Shown in pieces: positions 17,674 through 27,401 of a stretch of 64,000 nt of DNA (position 1 is its first letter; every line of letters starts with the position of its first letter). A program made the translations under genes and the position numbers. This DNA is from MFD09286-c1 sp963701015 (GTDB lineage: Bacteria > Bacteroidota > Bacteroidia > Bacteroidales > DTGW01): assembly GCA_963701015.1 (NCBI GenBank), contig OY969556.1:1488001-1552000 (forward strand). Direction: 5' to 3'. Below the pieces are notes generated by a model. It was given only the letters and a program-made list of their open reading frames with translations, did no database searches and was not told the origin of the DNA.

Positions 17674-18224
17674 AAAAGGGCAACTTTCCAGTTTTTGCTA
17701 AAAATTACCAAAGTATCATTATAACTTATCATTGCTTCACAATCAAACGATGATCTCGTATAACCAGTTTCAGGCTTGGGTAAATTGCCATAAGTAAATG
17801 CTATTTTTTCACTCATCACTTTTGCATTTCCGGTATCAGGAATTATGCTCTTTTCAATTCTATAAATTATACAATGATTTCGGTGGCCAAAATTATTTCC
17901 AAAATCGCAGGCATATATATATTTTTCGTCTTGCGAAATTTCTTCCCAATCAATATTAACAGCGTTTTCAACTGTAATAATTTGCAAAAGCTTTTTCCCC
18001 AGAGTATCCATGATAAAAATAAATGGACCATCACCACTGTCGTTTATGGTCCATAATTTATGCCGGTAAAAAATTAAGCCTGATGATTCATTTATCCGTT
18101 TTGGAATACTATCTGAAACAACTACAGGTTTTCCAATATGTCTAATATTAATAGGTATTGTTTTCTGTGAAAACAATGAAAAAGAGAAATATAGCAGAAA
18201 AATAAATGAAATTATTTTCGTCAT
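17619..18224 (-). CDS. Exported propeller-like protein, frameshifted
   Basis: 5' part of a gene whose 3' part is in another frame (17338-17673); together they would encode about 295 residues. The signal peptide ends near LFSQ. Motifs NESSGLIFYRHKLWTINDSG, WEEISQDEKYIYACDFGNN and RSSFDCEAMI resemble Bacteroidota proteins of a six-bladed-propeller type (SdiA-regulated or phytase-esterase-like), function unknown. After NWK near residue 180 the frame becomes nonsense (VALFVIFILFHQ) and stops. It probably shares a transcript with the OmpA-family gene at 17300. Confidence 0.65.
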   Translation of the reverse strand: MTKIISFIFLLYFSFSLFSQKTIPINIRHIGKPVVVSDSIPKRINESSGLIFYRHKLWTINDSGDGPFIFIMDTLGKKLLQIITVENAVNIDWEEISQDEKYIYACDFGNNFGHRNHCIIYRIEKSIIPDTGNAKVMSEKIAFTYGNLPKPETGYTRSSFDCEAMISYNDTLVIFSKNWKVALFVIFILFHQNQEIIPLFR

Positions 18225-18324
18225 AATTTAAATTGCTTCACAATGTTTACCTTAAAATCAATGCAATACTATTTCTTTTAAAAATAATTTATAAAACAAT
18301 TAATCAATATATTTGTCAAAATTA

Positions 18325-18717
18325 ATGTTACAAATGAAACAAGTATTAATTGCAGGGATCTTAATTGTCAACATTGCCTTAATATTCTATTTAATTGCCA
18401 CAGTTAAATTATTCACTCAGAAAAAAATCACAAAGTATGCACTTTTTTTTCTATCAATTGGAGTTATATTTGATTTAACAGCTACAATTTGCATGATTCT
18501 TGGCTCAAGCAAAGGACTTGTAACTCTTCATGGAATTATAGGATATTCATCATTATCGGGAATGATTATTGATACAGTGCTTTGTTTTCGGAAAGTTTTT
18601 AGGAATAGAATAGGAATTGAAATATCAAACAAATTCAGAAATTTGTCACTTGCATTTTTTTTGTATTGGATTGCAGCTTATATTACAGGTTCAATATTGG
18701 TTATACTTAAATTTTAA
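18325..18717 (+). CDS. Hypothetical four-TM membrane protein
   Basis: Four hydrophobic segments: VLIAGILIVNIALIFYLIATV, YALFFLSIGVIFDLTATICMIL, IIGYSSLSGMIIDTVLCF and LAFFLYWIAAYITGSILVIL, with short polar loops. No family is recognised with confidence. The longest frame begins with TTG at 18313, but that codon overlaps a TATATTTG -7-like box (18308-18315), so an ATG at 18325 or 18334 is more likely. The gap to galM is 17 bases, suggesting a shared transcript. Confidence 0.65.
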   Translation: MLQMKQVLIAGILIVNIALIFYLIATVKLFTQKKITKYALFFLSIGVIFDLTATICMILGSSKGLVTLHGIIGYSSLSGMIIDTVLCFRKVFRNRIGIEISNKFRNLSLAFFLYWIAAYITGSILVILKF

Positions 18718-18734
18718 TTTTAAAATATATTTTT

Positions 18735-19781
18735 ATGAATTTAGAAGTTTTTCCTTTCGCTAAAAATGGTAAAGAAAAAGGTATAAATCTTTACAGATTA
18801 AGCAATGATAATGATGTTGAAATTGTAATCTCAAATTATGGTGCCGCTATAATTTCTATTATTACTCCTGATAAATTTGGAAATAAAGCAGATGTTGTAT
18901 TAGGGTTTGACACTATAGAAGAATATGAAAATGGCAGATCGTTTTTTGGCGTTATTTGTGGACGCTTTGCAAATAGAATAGGCAATTCATCGTTTAGTAT
19001 TGATGGTATAAACTACCGAATTTCCGCTAATGAAGGTAAAAATTGCCTTCATGGTGGTATTAATGGTTTTGATAATAAAATATGGAACCATATTGAAAAT
19101 AATAATGAAAAAAACAATATAGGAGTTACATTCAAATATTTTAGTGCAGACAATGAAGAAAGTTTTCCTGGCAATTTCAATGTTACAGTGACTTATACTT
19201 TGAACAACGAAAATGAATTATCAATAGTATATGAAGCGACAACTGATAAAAAAACAGTCGTTAACCTTACCAATCATTCTTATTTTAACTTAACTGGTTG
19301 TAAATATGACGTTCAAAAGCATATTTTAAAAATTAATTCAGATAAAATTACAGAAGTAAATAATGAATTAATCTCAACCGGTAAATATATAAATGTAGCT
19401 GGAACAGCTTACGATTTCAGAAACCCGGTTGAAATAGGAAAAGCAATTTCACAAAATAATGGAGGGTTTGATAATAATTTTGTGATAACCAAAAAATTAT
19501 CTAATGATTTAAGCTTTGCGGCAAAAGCAATTGAACCCGAATCAGGCAGATGGATGGAAACATATACAACAGAACCAGCGGTGCAGCTTTATACAGCAAA
19601 CCACATGAATGGTTCTCAAATTGGGAAAAAAGGCGTTAAATATCAAAAACATTTTGGATTTTGCCTGGAAACACAACATTATCCTGATTCCCCTAACCAT
19701 CCTGAATTTCCTACAACATTGTTGGATCCTGGTGAAAAATATACACAAAAAACGGTTTATAAATTTGGTGTTGAAAAATAG
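18735..19781 (+). CDS. galM: Aldose 1-epimerase (galactose mutarotase)
   Basis: Interconverts alpha and beta anomers of galactose and glucose, feeding the Leloir pathway. Recognised by GRFANRIGN (76-84, substrate-binding Asn80-Arg81), LHGG with His106, the HSYFNL motif with catalytic acid His181, Asp246, and the catalytic base Glu312 in CLETQHYPDSPNHPEFP. The length of 348 residues is normal and no signal peptide is visible, so it is cytoplasmic. It is followed after 5 bases by a secreted M1 peptidase gene with no obvious metabolic link. Confidence 0.95.
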   Translation: MNLEVFPFAKNGKEKGINLYRLSNDNDVEIVISNYGAAIISIITPDKFGNKADVVLGFDTIEEYENGRSFFGVICGRFANRIGNSSFSIDGINYRISANEGKNCLHGGINGFDNKIWNHIENNNEKNNIGVTFKYFSADNEESFPGNFNVTVTYTLNNENELSIVYEATTDKKTVVNLTNHSYFNLTGCKYDVQKHILKINSDKITEVNNELISTGKYINVAGTAYDFRNPVEIGKAISQNNGGFDNNFVITKKLSNDLSFAAKAIEPESGRWMETYTTEPAVQLYTANHMNGSQIGKKGVKYQKHFGFCLETQHYPDSPNHPEFPTTLLDPGEKYTQKTVYKFGVEK

Positions 19782-19786
19782 AGCTT

Positions 19787-21661
19787 ATGATAAAGCACAT
19801 CATAGTTTTTCTTTTTGTTATATATTTATATAATTTTAATATATATAGCCAAATAGAAAATGAACCGGTATATTATACTGATAGTTCAACCTATGATGTT
19901 TCATTTTATGGAATCAATTTGGAGGCTTCAGAAAACTCAACTTATTTAAAAGGCTATACAATAATAAAAGCAAAGGTTATTGGACAAACACTTTCAAATT
20001 TTTATATTGAATTATCTGACACTTTGCAAATTGATTCTATTATTTATAATGACCAAAAAATAGCATTTCAACATAGTAAGGGATGGATTAAGGCAAAATT
20101 ACCATTAACTATAAATCCAGAAGTTCAATTTCTGATTATTGTTTATTATCATGGTTTGGCTGAATCTTCAAACCCTTTGGGTGGTATTGGTTCAAACACA
20201 GAAGAATTATATACCTCTTCCGAACCATTTTCTGCTTCCGATTTTTTCCCTTGCAAACAATGGTTAACAGATAAAGCTGATTCTATTAACATGAATATTA
20301 CCGTTCCAAATGGTCAAACTGTTGCTTCAAATGGTTTGTTAAAAGAAAAGCTGCCAGTTGATAGTGGAAAAACTTTGTTTAAATGGGAGACCCATTATCC
20401 TATTGCGTATTATTTAATAGCTTTTACGGTTGGTAATTTTTATGAACAAAGCTATAAATTTTACGATGAAAATTATGGTGATTCAATTTTGTTTCAAAAT
20501 TATTTGTATAACGATACTGAATTTATCAATCAAAATTTAAATATAATTGATAAAACGACTGATATAATTAAATTATACGAACGATTAACAGGTGTTCCTT
20601 ATCCTTTTAGAAAAGAAAAGTATGGTCATGTTATGGCACCAATTGGAGGTGGCATGGAAAATCAAACCCTGACATCACTTTCGGAAGTTGATTTTGATGT
20701 TGTTGCTCATGAATTAGGCCATTCCTGGTTTGGCGACCGTGTCACCTGTTCCGATTGGCAAAATATATGGATTAATGAAGGTTGTGCTTCATATATGGAA
20801 TATATGGCTAACGAATATTTGATGCCAGATGCCGCAAATCAATGGCTGCATAATGCAATGAAATATGCATTAAATTCTACTGGTTCAATATACGTTCCTG
20901 ATGATTCAAAATGGAACGATGTAAGATTATTCAGCAATGGGCTATCCTACAAAAAAGGAGCTTTGTTATTACATATGCTTCGAAATGAAGTTAATAACGA
21001 CTCAATTTTCTTTGATATTTTAAAAACTTTTTTGAATCAATATGCCTACTCAAATGCCTCGGCCAATGATTTTAAAAATGTTGCCAATGAAGTAACTTCC
21101 AATGGTAGGTTTGATAAATTTTTTAATCAATGGTTCTATGGTTCAGGGTATCCTACAATTAATATTAATTGCACAGTAAGTTCAGATAGTATTTTTATTG
21201 TATTGCATAATCCAACCATAGCCTCTGATAACACTTGTTTTCATTATTATTTAAATATACTCACCTATTTGAATAATGGAAATGATTCAACTTTGAGAAT
21301 TGAAGTAAATGATACTTTGATTCAATATAAAGCTGTATTGAAGAGTGAAATTGAGTCGGTTAATGTTAATCCTGATTTGAATTTAATAGCCGTTATAAAT
21401 ATTTCACCTGTTATATATTTAAATACAAGAAACATTTTAGCATTTCCAAATCCATTTATTGACAGTACAACACTTCGGTTTTATGATATGAACTCAGAAT
21501 TTACAATTGATATTTTCGATTTAAATGGAAATAAAATTCATGAATGGACTGAAGTTAAACGTGAATTAAAAATAGAACCCGGTCTTTTAAAACCGGGAGT
21601 CTATATTGTACGTGCTAATTCGGGTAATAATATTTATTCCGCTAAAATTATAATGAACTAA
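19787..21661 (+). CDS. Secreted M1-family zinc aminopeptidase with T9SS sorting domain
   Basis: Extracellular or surface aminopeptidase. The signal peptide ends near IYSQ22. An N-terminal M1 beta domain (30-215) precedes the catalytic domain. The exopeptidase motif is GGGMEN (287-292, a GAMEN variant). The zinc site is HELGH with His308, Glu309 and His312 plus Glu331 in NEGCASYMEYM. The C-terminal 70 residues are a T9SS type A sorting domain (FPNPFIDS..., LKPGVYIVRA). Homologues trim oligopeptides for nutrition. The stop lies 3 bases from the end of the convergent TonB gene. Confidence 0.92.
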   Translation: MIKHIIVFLFVIYLYNFNIYSQIENEPVYYTDSSTYDVSFYGINLEASENSTYLKGYTIIKAKVIGQTLSNFYIELSDTLQIDSIIYNDQKIAFQHSKGWIKAKLPLTINPEVQFLIIVYYHGLAESSNPLGGIGSNTEELYTSSEPFSASDFFPCKQWLTDKADSINMNITVPNGQTVASNGLLKEKLPVDSGKTLFKWETHYPIAYYLIAFTVGNFYEQSYKFYDENYGDSILFQNYLYNDTEFINQNLNIIDKTTDIIKLYERLTGVPYPFRKEKYGHVMAPIGGGMENQTLTSLSEVDFDVVAHELGHSWFGDRVTCSDWQNIWINEGCASYMEYMANEYLMPDAANQWLHNAMKYALNSTGSIYVPDDSKWNDVRLFSNGLSYKKGALLLHMLRNEVNNDSIFFDILKTFLNQYAYSNASANDFKNVANEVTSNGRFDKFFNQWFYGSGYPTININCTVSSDSIFIVLHNPTIASDNTCFHYYLNILTYLNNGNDSTLRIEVNDTLIQYKAVLKSEIESVNVNPDLNLIAVINISPVIYLNTRNILAFPNPFIDSTTLRFYDMNSEFTIDIFDLNGNKIHEWTEVKRELKIEPGLLKPGVYIVRANSGNNIYSAKIIMN

Positions 21662-21664
21662 TTT

Positions 21665-22456
21665 TTATTCAGTTTCCTGAAATAATATACTTATTGCAAA
21701 CATTTGTTTTACCGGGGTTCCATTTTGTTTAGCGGGAGTCCACGAAGGAGATGACATAATAGTCCTGATTACAGCATTATCGAGTGATGAATGAACACCT
21801 CTTTTAATGCTTGCATCACAAATGTTACCTTTAGCATCAACACCAAATATAACCATAACCCTACCACTAATTCCTGAATTAATTGCATCCTGTGGATAAC
21901 TAATATTTTTTATAATCCATTCCCTAAATTTTTCAACATCACCACCTTTAAATTTTGCAGGTTCTTGAACATTCCAAAATGGTTTGGTATAGTCTTCTAG
22001 TACTGGATCGGGATTATTATTATTTGTATTTAATGCAATTGGATCGGTCAAATTTTGAGGTTCAGACAAAATATCATCAATGATGCTTAAATTATTTACA
22101 TTATTGGTTGAATCCACAACAACTGGAACGGTAAAACGAATACGATTTGCAATGTTTTGGTCAATTTTAGGAGGAGGAGGAGGTGGGGGTGGTTCAACTG
22201 GGTCAATTTTATCAACATACCGGATATCATCGACTTTTAGCGGTTGCACTACTTTTCCATTACCAATATATAATTCAATAAATGGAATACTTACGCCCGA
22301 ACCGAAAATAAAGAAGGAAAAAATAAAACCAATAAATAATCTTTTTTTGTATTTTTTCCGAAGTTCAAAAGCGCCATAATCCCTATACCTATTGCTGAAT
22401 ATAATATCATCCAGCGAATTCGATGCCTGAATGGCAAACTTTGATTTTGTTTTCAT
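21665..22456 (-). CDS. tonB: TonB energy transducer
   Basis: Inner-membrane protein transmitting proton-motive force to outer-membrane receptors. A cytoplasmic N-terminus (1-40) with SNRYRDYGAFELRKKY precedes one TM segment (about 41-62). A proline run (EPPPPPPPPK, near 92-101) and linker follow, then the C-terminal TonB domain (about 165-263) with YPQDAINSGISGRVMVIFGV and ASIKRGVHSSLDNAVI. The length of 263 residues fits Bacteroidota TonB. A good promoter (TTG-N18-TAAATTTG) sits just upstream. Confidence 0.93.
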   Translation of the reverse strand: MKTKSKFAIQASNSLDDIIFSNRYRDYGAFELRKKYKKRLFIGFIFSFFIFGSGVSIPFIELYIGNGKVVQPLKVDDIRYVDKIDPVEPPPPPPPPKIDQNIANRIRFTVPVVVDSTNNVNNLSIIDDILSEPQNLTDPIALNTNNNNPDPVLEDYTKPFWNVQEPAKFKGGDVEKFREWIIKNISYPQDAINSGISGRVMVIFGVDAKGNICDASIKRGVHSSLDNAVIRTIMSSPSWTPAKQNGTPVKQMFAISILFQETE

Positions 22457-22470
22457 AACTCTAATTTTTT

Positions 22471-22499
22471 CAAATTTAAATTACCGTAAAAACATTCAA
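22471..22499 (-). promoter_or_regulatory. Bacteroidota-type promoter for tonB
   Basis: Minus-strand TTG (22499-22497), 18 bases and TAAATTTG (22478-22471), about 15 bases before the tonB start codon, match the Bacteroidota -33/-7 pattern. Confidence 0.45.
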
Positions 22500-22637
22500 T
22501 TAAAAGACCTTGTAACAGCTGTATTTACTTTCAGTGTAGAGTTATACCATAATTATATGCTTAACTTTTATTAACAGATTCAAATAGTATGCCAAACATT
22601 GAATTTGTAAAAGAAAAGATAAATATAATTAAAAAAT

Positions 22638-22671
22638 AAAACCCCGAAATAGGTTTCTATTTCAGGGTTTT
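22638..22671 (-). terminator. Rho-independent terminator after the FadL-type gene
   Basis: A 15-bp stem (22638-22652 with 22657-22671, one mismatch) with a 4-base loop contains the core CCCCGAAATAG/CTATTTCAGGG. On the minus strand it is followed by a T-rich run and lies 21 bases after the stop at 22692. Confidence 0.8.
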
Positions 22672-22691
22672 CAAATATATAAAAGTAATGA

Positions 22692-24188
22692 TTAAAATCT
22701 GAATCCGATTGTTGAAATAAACTTACTTGTATTAGTTTTAAGTGTTGCTGCCGTGAGATTTGGATCGTTATACAAATAATAATCCTGTGAGTTCGATTGC
22801 AAAGAATATGCAAAATCGATATAAAAATTATTTTCTCTATAACCAACACCGCCTGAATAAATCATAGTATTTCCTTCCTTATTAATCCCACTTACGGAAC
22901 TTGTGTATGGACTTTGATAGAGTGCATAACCACCTCTGAGATATGCAGAACCAAGCCGAACTTCGGCTCCAATCCTGATATTGCTGGTTGATTGAAGATA
23001 TTTATTTGTACCATTATTGAAAGTTTGTATATCATCTGATGTTAAATCATTTGATGATATATTCATACTTCTATAATCAACATATTCATAATCAAAACTT
23101 AATAAACCCAAGGAAGGATAAACCAAAGCTAAACTACCTACTGCCCTGAAAGGGCTTAATGTCGCAAAATTATAAGAAGTTGACCCTAATAAATAACCAT
23201 TTTGGTCAGTTGGATTAAATGGACCACTTGCATAAGATGAGAACAATTGACTATTGAATTCCTGTGTAACATTCATACGAAAAGGAGTGTGAATTGCAAC
23301 TCCAACTCGCAGAAATTCTACAGGTTTGTATATAGCTCCTAATTTTAAATTTACACCTGTACCAGATGTACGCAAACTATTATTAAATGTATATGAATTA
23401 AGATATGAAATTTTATTAAAATCGGTTTCTGTAGTTGAATAATCTTCAGAATAGGTGCTATACTTTATATTTACAGTTGCACCTAGATACAATTTATTTC
23501 CATAATTTGCCCCAAATCCAAAGAAATATTCACCACTATAACCGCTCATAATTATAGTTTGTCTTTGATTGAGATTAATACCTGGATTTGTTTTTGTTCC
23601 TTGATATGGCGAAGTATAGCTATTTTGTATAGTATCATAATTAATAACATAACCCTGATAAGCTAATTCTTCATAATAATTATCTAAATTATTTGGATAC
23701 TTATTTGCATTGTTTACAAATTCATTAGTCAACGATGTTGTTCCGTCTGTCGTTCCCTGAATATCATAAGAGTTATTAAAATCATTTAATTTATTATAAC
23801 CGAATGAAAAACTAAAATTCGACCAACCATCGGGATCGTTTGTTTTAAATGACGAAAGCCAGCCAATATTACCCATTGTAAATTGATGATTTTGATCAGG
23901 TGTTGACATATTTAAATATTTTGAAGTAGAATTGGATGATTCGAAACCAGGAGTAAATGAAAATTCCCCTGAACGGTAAACTCCTAGTCCGGCAGGGTTT
24001 ATAGGAACACTTCCTAAATCACCCCCTAAAGCTCCAAAAGCGCCACTCATAGCAGATGTTCTGGCAGATGCACCATAAAAGTCTTCGCTTAACCTAATGC
24101 CATCAGTATAATATGGAGATGGTTGAGAAAAGCCCGAAATTGCTAATAAAACACTACAAATTAATATTATATGCCTTTTCATAATCAT
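22692..24188 (-). CDS. OmpP1/FadL-family outer-membrane transporter
   Basis: Outer-membrane barrel of the FadL family, which passes hydrophobic molecules. Signal peptide MIMKRHIILICSVLLAISGFSQ; the ATG two codons later is an equal candidate start. The mature N-terminus has the family motif GASARTSAMSGAFGALGGDL, followed by INPAGLGVYRSGEFSFTP (about 40-80). The remainder is alternating barrel strands such as LFSFDYEYVDYRSM and YSGGVGYRENNFYIDFAY, ending FISTIGFRF with terminal Phe. 498 residues is typical. Possible substrates are fatty acids or aromatic hydrocarbons. A strong terminator follows. Confidence 0.88.
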   Translation of the reverse strand: MIMKRHIILICSVLLAISGFSQPSPYYTDGIRLSEDFYGASARTSAMSGAFGALGGDLGSVPINPAGLGVYRSGEFSFTPGFESSNSTSKYLNMSTPDQNHQFTMGNIGWLSSFKTNDPDGWSNFSFSFGYNKLNDFNNSYDIQGTTDGTTSLTNEFVNNANKYPNNLDNYYEELAYQGYVINYDTIQNSYTSPYQGTKTNPGINLNQRQTIIMSGYSGEYFFGFGANYGNKLYLGATVNIKYSTYSEDYSTTETDFNKISYLNSYTFNNSLRTSGTGVNLKLGAIYKPVEFLRVGVAIHTPFRMNVTQEFNSQLFSSYASGPFNPTDQNGYLLGSTSYNFATLSPFRAVGSLALVYPSLGLLSFDYEYVDYRSMNISSNDLTSDDIQTFNNGTNKYLQSTSNIRIGAEVRLGSAYLRGGYALYQSPYTSSVSGINKEGNTMIYSGGVGYRENNFYIDFAYSLQSNSQDYYLYNDPNLTAATLKTNTSKFISTIGFRF

Positions 24189-24284
24189 ATATAATTTTAA
24201 GATTCTATAAAAATATTATTTTCAAGATATGGATTAAAATATTCTCCGATCAAATTTAGATTTGAGAATATTTTAACATTTTTT

Positions 24285-25439
24285 TTACCTGCGGCCACCG
24301 CCTCCGCCACTTGATCGGCCACCACCTCCACTAGAATGGCTACCACCGGAATAGCCGCCACTTGATCGTCCACCACCACTAAATCCAGCGTTTGAACGTG
24401 GGGCAGAATATCCAGTACTTCTACTTGGAGAAAAACCTTCTGAACTTCTGCGAGGTGTTGAGTAATTAGCTGAACGTGCAGGAGCTGAATTTGAATTATA
24501 CGAAGGTCTTGAAGACATCCTGGAGGTATTATAACTTGGGGTATAACTTCTTCTTGTTCCTTGGCTATAATTTACGTTTGACCTTGTTGTTGGAATATTT
24601 GATAACCTTGAAGAATTGAAAGCTCGTGTAGTTGATACAGCAGGAGTTGCCCTTCGAGCAGAATATGTTGTTGCAACATTTGAAACAGCTGTTCTTCTGC
24701 CTCCTCCGGTATAAGCAGCGGAAGAATAATTATTCCTGGCTGAAATATTTCCTGCTACTCTTCTTCCTCCACCTTGGTTATAAACAGATGCTCTGTTCAT
24801 GCTATATGCATTTCCATAATAGCCACCTCTGAAACCACCATAATAATATGGATGATAGTAACCGGGATAATAATATGGGTAACCCCAATAACAGCAAGGA
24901 GAATACATACCTAATCCAAATCCCCAACCTAAACCATATCCAAAACCAAATCCCCAGCCAAAACCACCATAAAGGTAAGGATCGTATCCGTATAAAAATG
25001 GGTCATTATAATAGTCAAAATATAAACTTCTATATGTACTGAATCTGCCATCATAATCTTCATCACTATTATAATTATTTATAATGGTTGTACCACTTCC
25101 CTGATTAGCTTGTTGCCCGGAAGTATTAGGGTTGACTGCGGAAGTGGAGTCGTCAGCAGTTCCTCTGGATGTATATTGATCCATACTACCTGATTGTGCA
25201 TTTGAAGAATTACCAGCACTAGCTGAACCTCCATCACGCATTGCACGGTATTTTTCATAGTCAGTCATTCCAGAAGTGTCTTTTACTGTATTTGAAGCTG
25301 ATAAATTTGTTGCTGTAGATGTATTTTTCGAAGGAGTATAGTAAATATCATCTTGGGCATTACTTTTAAATGTCCAACCTTCAAGCAATAAACCTGAAAG
25401 TATCAGCAACCCGGCAATTTTTGATATTTTAGTTTTCAT
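24285..25439 (-). CDS. Exported Gly/Tyr/Ser-rich low-complexity protein
   Basis: Not assignable to a function. Signal peptide from Met at 25439 (MKTKISKIAGLLILSGLLLEGWTF...SNAQ). The sequence then has Ser/Thr/Asn-rich residues (30-125), a strongly aromatic Gly/Tyr/Phe/Pro block (about 145-215, e.g. GFGFGYGLGWGFGLGMYSP and a CCYWG pair), an Arg/Ser/Asn-rich block (220-335), and a C-terminus of GGRSSGG-type repeats ending GGGGGRR. Such proteins occur widely in Bacteroidota and may be surface or intrinsically disordered matrix components; this is inference. The start is fixed by a near-perfect Shine-Dalgarno, rare in this window. Confidence 0.7.
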   Translation of the reverse strand: MKTKISKIAGLLILSGLLLEGWTFKSNAQDDIYYTPSKNTSTATNLSASNTVKDTSGMTDYEKYRAMRDGGSASAGNSSNAQSGSMDQYTSRGTADDSTSAVNPNTSGQQANQGSGTTIINNYNSDEDYDGRFSTYRSLYFDYYNDPFLYGYDPYLYGGFGWGFGFGYGLGWGFGLGMYSPCCYWGYPYYYPGYYHPYYYGGFRGGYYGNAYSMNRASVYNQGGGRRVAGNISARNNYSSAAYTGGGRRTAVSNVATTYSARRATPAVSTTRAFNSSRLSNIPTTRSNVNYSQGTRRSYTPSYNTSRMSSRPSYNSNSAPARSANYSTPRRSSEGFSPSRSTGYSAPRSNAGFSGGGRSSGGYSGGSHSSGGGGRSSGGGGGRR

Positions 25440-25445
25440 TTTAAA

Positions 25446-25452
25446 TTCCTCC
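25446..25452 (-). promoter_or_regulatory. Strong Shine-Dalgarno deciding the start of the Gly-rich gene
   Basis: Minus-strand GGAGGAA lies 6 bases before the ATG at 25439. It overlaps an in-frame TTG that would otherwise extend the ORF, so the ATG is the real start. Clear SD sequences are unusual elsewhere in this window. Confidence 0.7.
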
Positions 25453-25546
25453 AAAAATTTTTAATTATTGCATATTATAGAACAAAGGTCGTGCCAAACA
25501 ATGTAAATATTAGTTAAATTTCAATTTTTAACAGCAAAAACTATTG

Positions 25547-26254
25547 TTATTTCATGTTATGAAAAACGCGCTGCACATCTTCGTCTTCTTCAATTTTCTC
25601 GATTAATTTTTCGACATCTTCAATTTGTTCAGGAGTAAGTTCTTTAATATCGTTAGGAATTCTTTCAAATTCAGCATTTTCAACTTCTATATTTTTTGCA
25701 TCCAAAGCTTTTTGGATTGATCCGAAATCAGCAAAGGGCGCATATAATATTATACTTTCATCTTCTTCAAAAACTTCTTCAACACCAAAATCTATCAATT
25801 CCAATTCCAGTTCTTCTAAATTATAATTGTTGTTTTTTATTTTAAACCTGCATTTACGATCGAACATAAAATCTAACATACCTGACGTTCCTAATGTTCC
25901 TTCGTTTCGGTTAAAATAACTACGAATATTAGCAACGGTACGCGTTGGATTATCAGTTGCAGTTTCAACTAAAATTGCAATACCATGAGGTCCATAACCT
26001 TCATATACAACTTCTTTATAATCTTCCTGATCTTTTGATGATGCTTTTTTTATTGCCCTTTCCACATTTTCTTTGGGCATATTATCTGCTTTAGCATTTT
26101 GAATTAGAACTCGCAAGCGTGTATTCGATTCCGGATTTGGGCCGCCTTCTTTAACAGCCATAGCAATATCTTTTCCATAACGTGTAAAAGTACGGGCCAT
26201 ATTGCCCCAACGTTTCATTTTCCTTGCTTTTCGGTATTCAAATGCTCTTCCCAT
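25547..26254 (-). CDS. YebC/PmpR-family protein
   Basis: Cytoplasmic YebC-family protein; members act as DNA-binding regulators or, as shown for some, as translation factors relieving ribosome stalling at proline stretches. Conserved N-terminal motifs are GRAFEYRKARKMKRW and ARTFTRYGKDIAMAVKEGGP (residues 2-42). The middle contains NMPKENVERAIKKA and YEGYGPHGIAILVE, and the acidic C-terminus ends IEEDEDVQRVFHNM. Length 235 is normal. It stands alone; a minus-strand TAGCTTTG (-7-like) at 26278-26271 lies about 17 bases upstream. Confidence 0.93.
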   Translation of the reverse strand: MGRAFEYRKARKMKRWGNMARTFTRYGKDIAMAVKEGGPNPESNTRLRVLIQNAKADNMPKENVERAIKKASSKDQEDYKEVVYEGYGPHGIAILVETATDNPTRTVANIRSYFNRNEGTLGTSGMLDFMFDRKCRFKIKNNNYNLEELELELIDFGVEEVFEEDESIILYAPFADFGSIQKALDAKNIEVENAEFERIPNDIKELTPEQIEDVEKLIEKIEEDEDVQRVFHNMK

Positions 26255-26441
26255 AATTTCAAAATTTTGGCAAAGCTATAAAATTTACTAATTAATAATT
26301 GAGCTGAAATGCTAAATAATATTCAATAAAATGAAAAATAATTAGTTTTTTTTATACAAAAGTTATGCTTCTTTAATTTTAATTTAAACTTCAATTCGAA
26401 ACTTTTTAGTAATTTCCCAAAATAATTTTAAACTAAAAACT

Positions 26442-27374
26442 ATGACAACAATCATTATTGCAGTAGTTGTATTTATTGTAATTGTTAGTGGATTTGTTAC
26501 TGTTCGCCAGGGATTGGTTGCAGTAATTACTGTTTTCGGAAAATATAGAAGGATTATGCATCCGGGATTAAATTTTAGGATACCGTTTATTGAAACTGTA
26601 TTTAAAAAAATCTCTATCCAGAACCGATCAGTTGAACTTGAATTTCAGGCTGTAACGCAGGATCAGGCAAATGTTTATTTTAAGGCAATGTTGCTTTATG
26701 CTGTTGTTAACCAATCGGAAGAAATTATTAAAAATGTTGCTTTCAAATTTGTTGATGAAAGAAACTTTATGCAAGCATTAATCCGAACTATTGAAGGTAC
26801 AATCAGAAGTTTTGTTGCTACAAAAAAACAAGCAGAAATTTTGGGACTTCGTACAGAAATTGTTTTGGAAGTAAAGAAACATTTAGACGGAACCCTTGAA
26901 GCATGGGGTTATCATTTAATTGATTTACAATTGAATGATATTACATTTGATGATGAAATTATCAAATCAATGGCTAAAGTAGTTGCATCGAGCAATTTAA
27001 AAGCCGCTGCTGAAAATGAAGGCCAGGCATTATTAATAACCAAAACAAAATCGGCTGAAGCAGAAGGAAATGCAATTAAAATTTCAGCATCTGCTGAAAA
27101 AGATGCTGCCATGATGAGAGGCCAAGGTATTGCATTGTTCCGTCAGGAAGTTGCCAAAGGTATGGCTGCTGCTGTTAAAGAAATGACCGATGCGAATATG
27201 GATAACTCCTTTTTGTTATTTTCAATGTGGACAGAGTCAATTAAATATTTTGCAGAAACCGGCAAAGGCAATGTTATTTTTCTGGATGGGTCAACTGAAG
27301 GTATGCAAACTACTGTAAAGCAATTGATGGCATCTATGAAATTGTATGAGGATAAAAAAGAAATTAAAAAATAA
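26442..27374 (+). CDS. SPFH/Band 7 membrane protein (prohibitin/stomatin-like)
   Basis: Membrane-microdomain scaffold protein. One N-terminal TM (about 3-22, IIIAVVVFIVIVSGFVTV) precedes the Band 7 domain (about 25-200: VFGKYRRIMHPGLNFRIPF; AEILGLRTEIVLEVKKHL). A helical region follows (200-270) with alanine/glutamate-rich coiled coil AEAEGNAIKISASAEKDAA. SPFH proteins oligomerise in rings and often recruit proteases such as FtsH; the partner is not in this window. A terminator hairpin follows at 27402. Confidence 0.9.
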   Translation: MTTIIIAVVVFIVIVSGFVTVRQGLVAVITVFGKYRRIMHPGLNFRIPFIETVFKKISIQNRSVELEFQAVTQDQANVYFKAMLLYAVVNQSEEIIKNVAFKFVDERNFMQALIRTIEGTIRSFVATKKQAEILGLRTEIVLEVKKHLDGTLEAWGYHLIDLQLNDITFDDEIIKSMAKVVASSNLKAAAENEGQALLITKTKSAEAEGNAIKISASAEKDAAMMRGQGIALFRQEVAKGMAAAVKEMTDANMDNSFLLFSMWTESIKYFAETGKGNVIFLDGSTEGMQTTVKQLMASMKLYEDKKEIKK

Positions 27375-27401
27375 TTGCAAATTTTATTAAATCGATTTTA
27401 A

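Noticed and set aside
22080..22379. Gly-run ORF opposite tonB
   Set aside because: Produced by the antisense of the TonB proline stretch.
24197..24379. Ala/Val-rich ORF
   Set aside because: Frame shadow of the Gly-rich repeat end of the gene at 24285.
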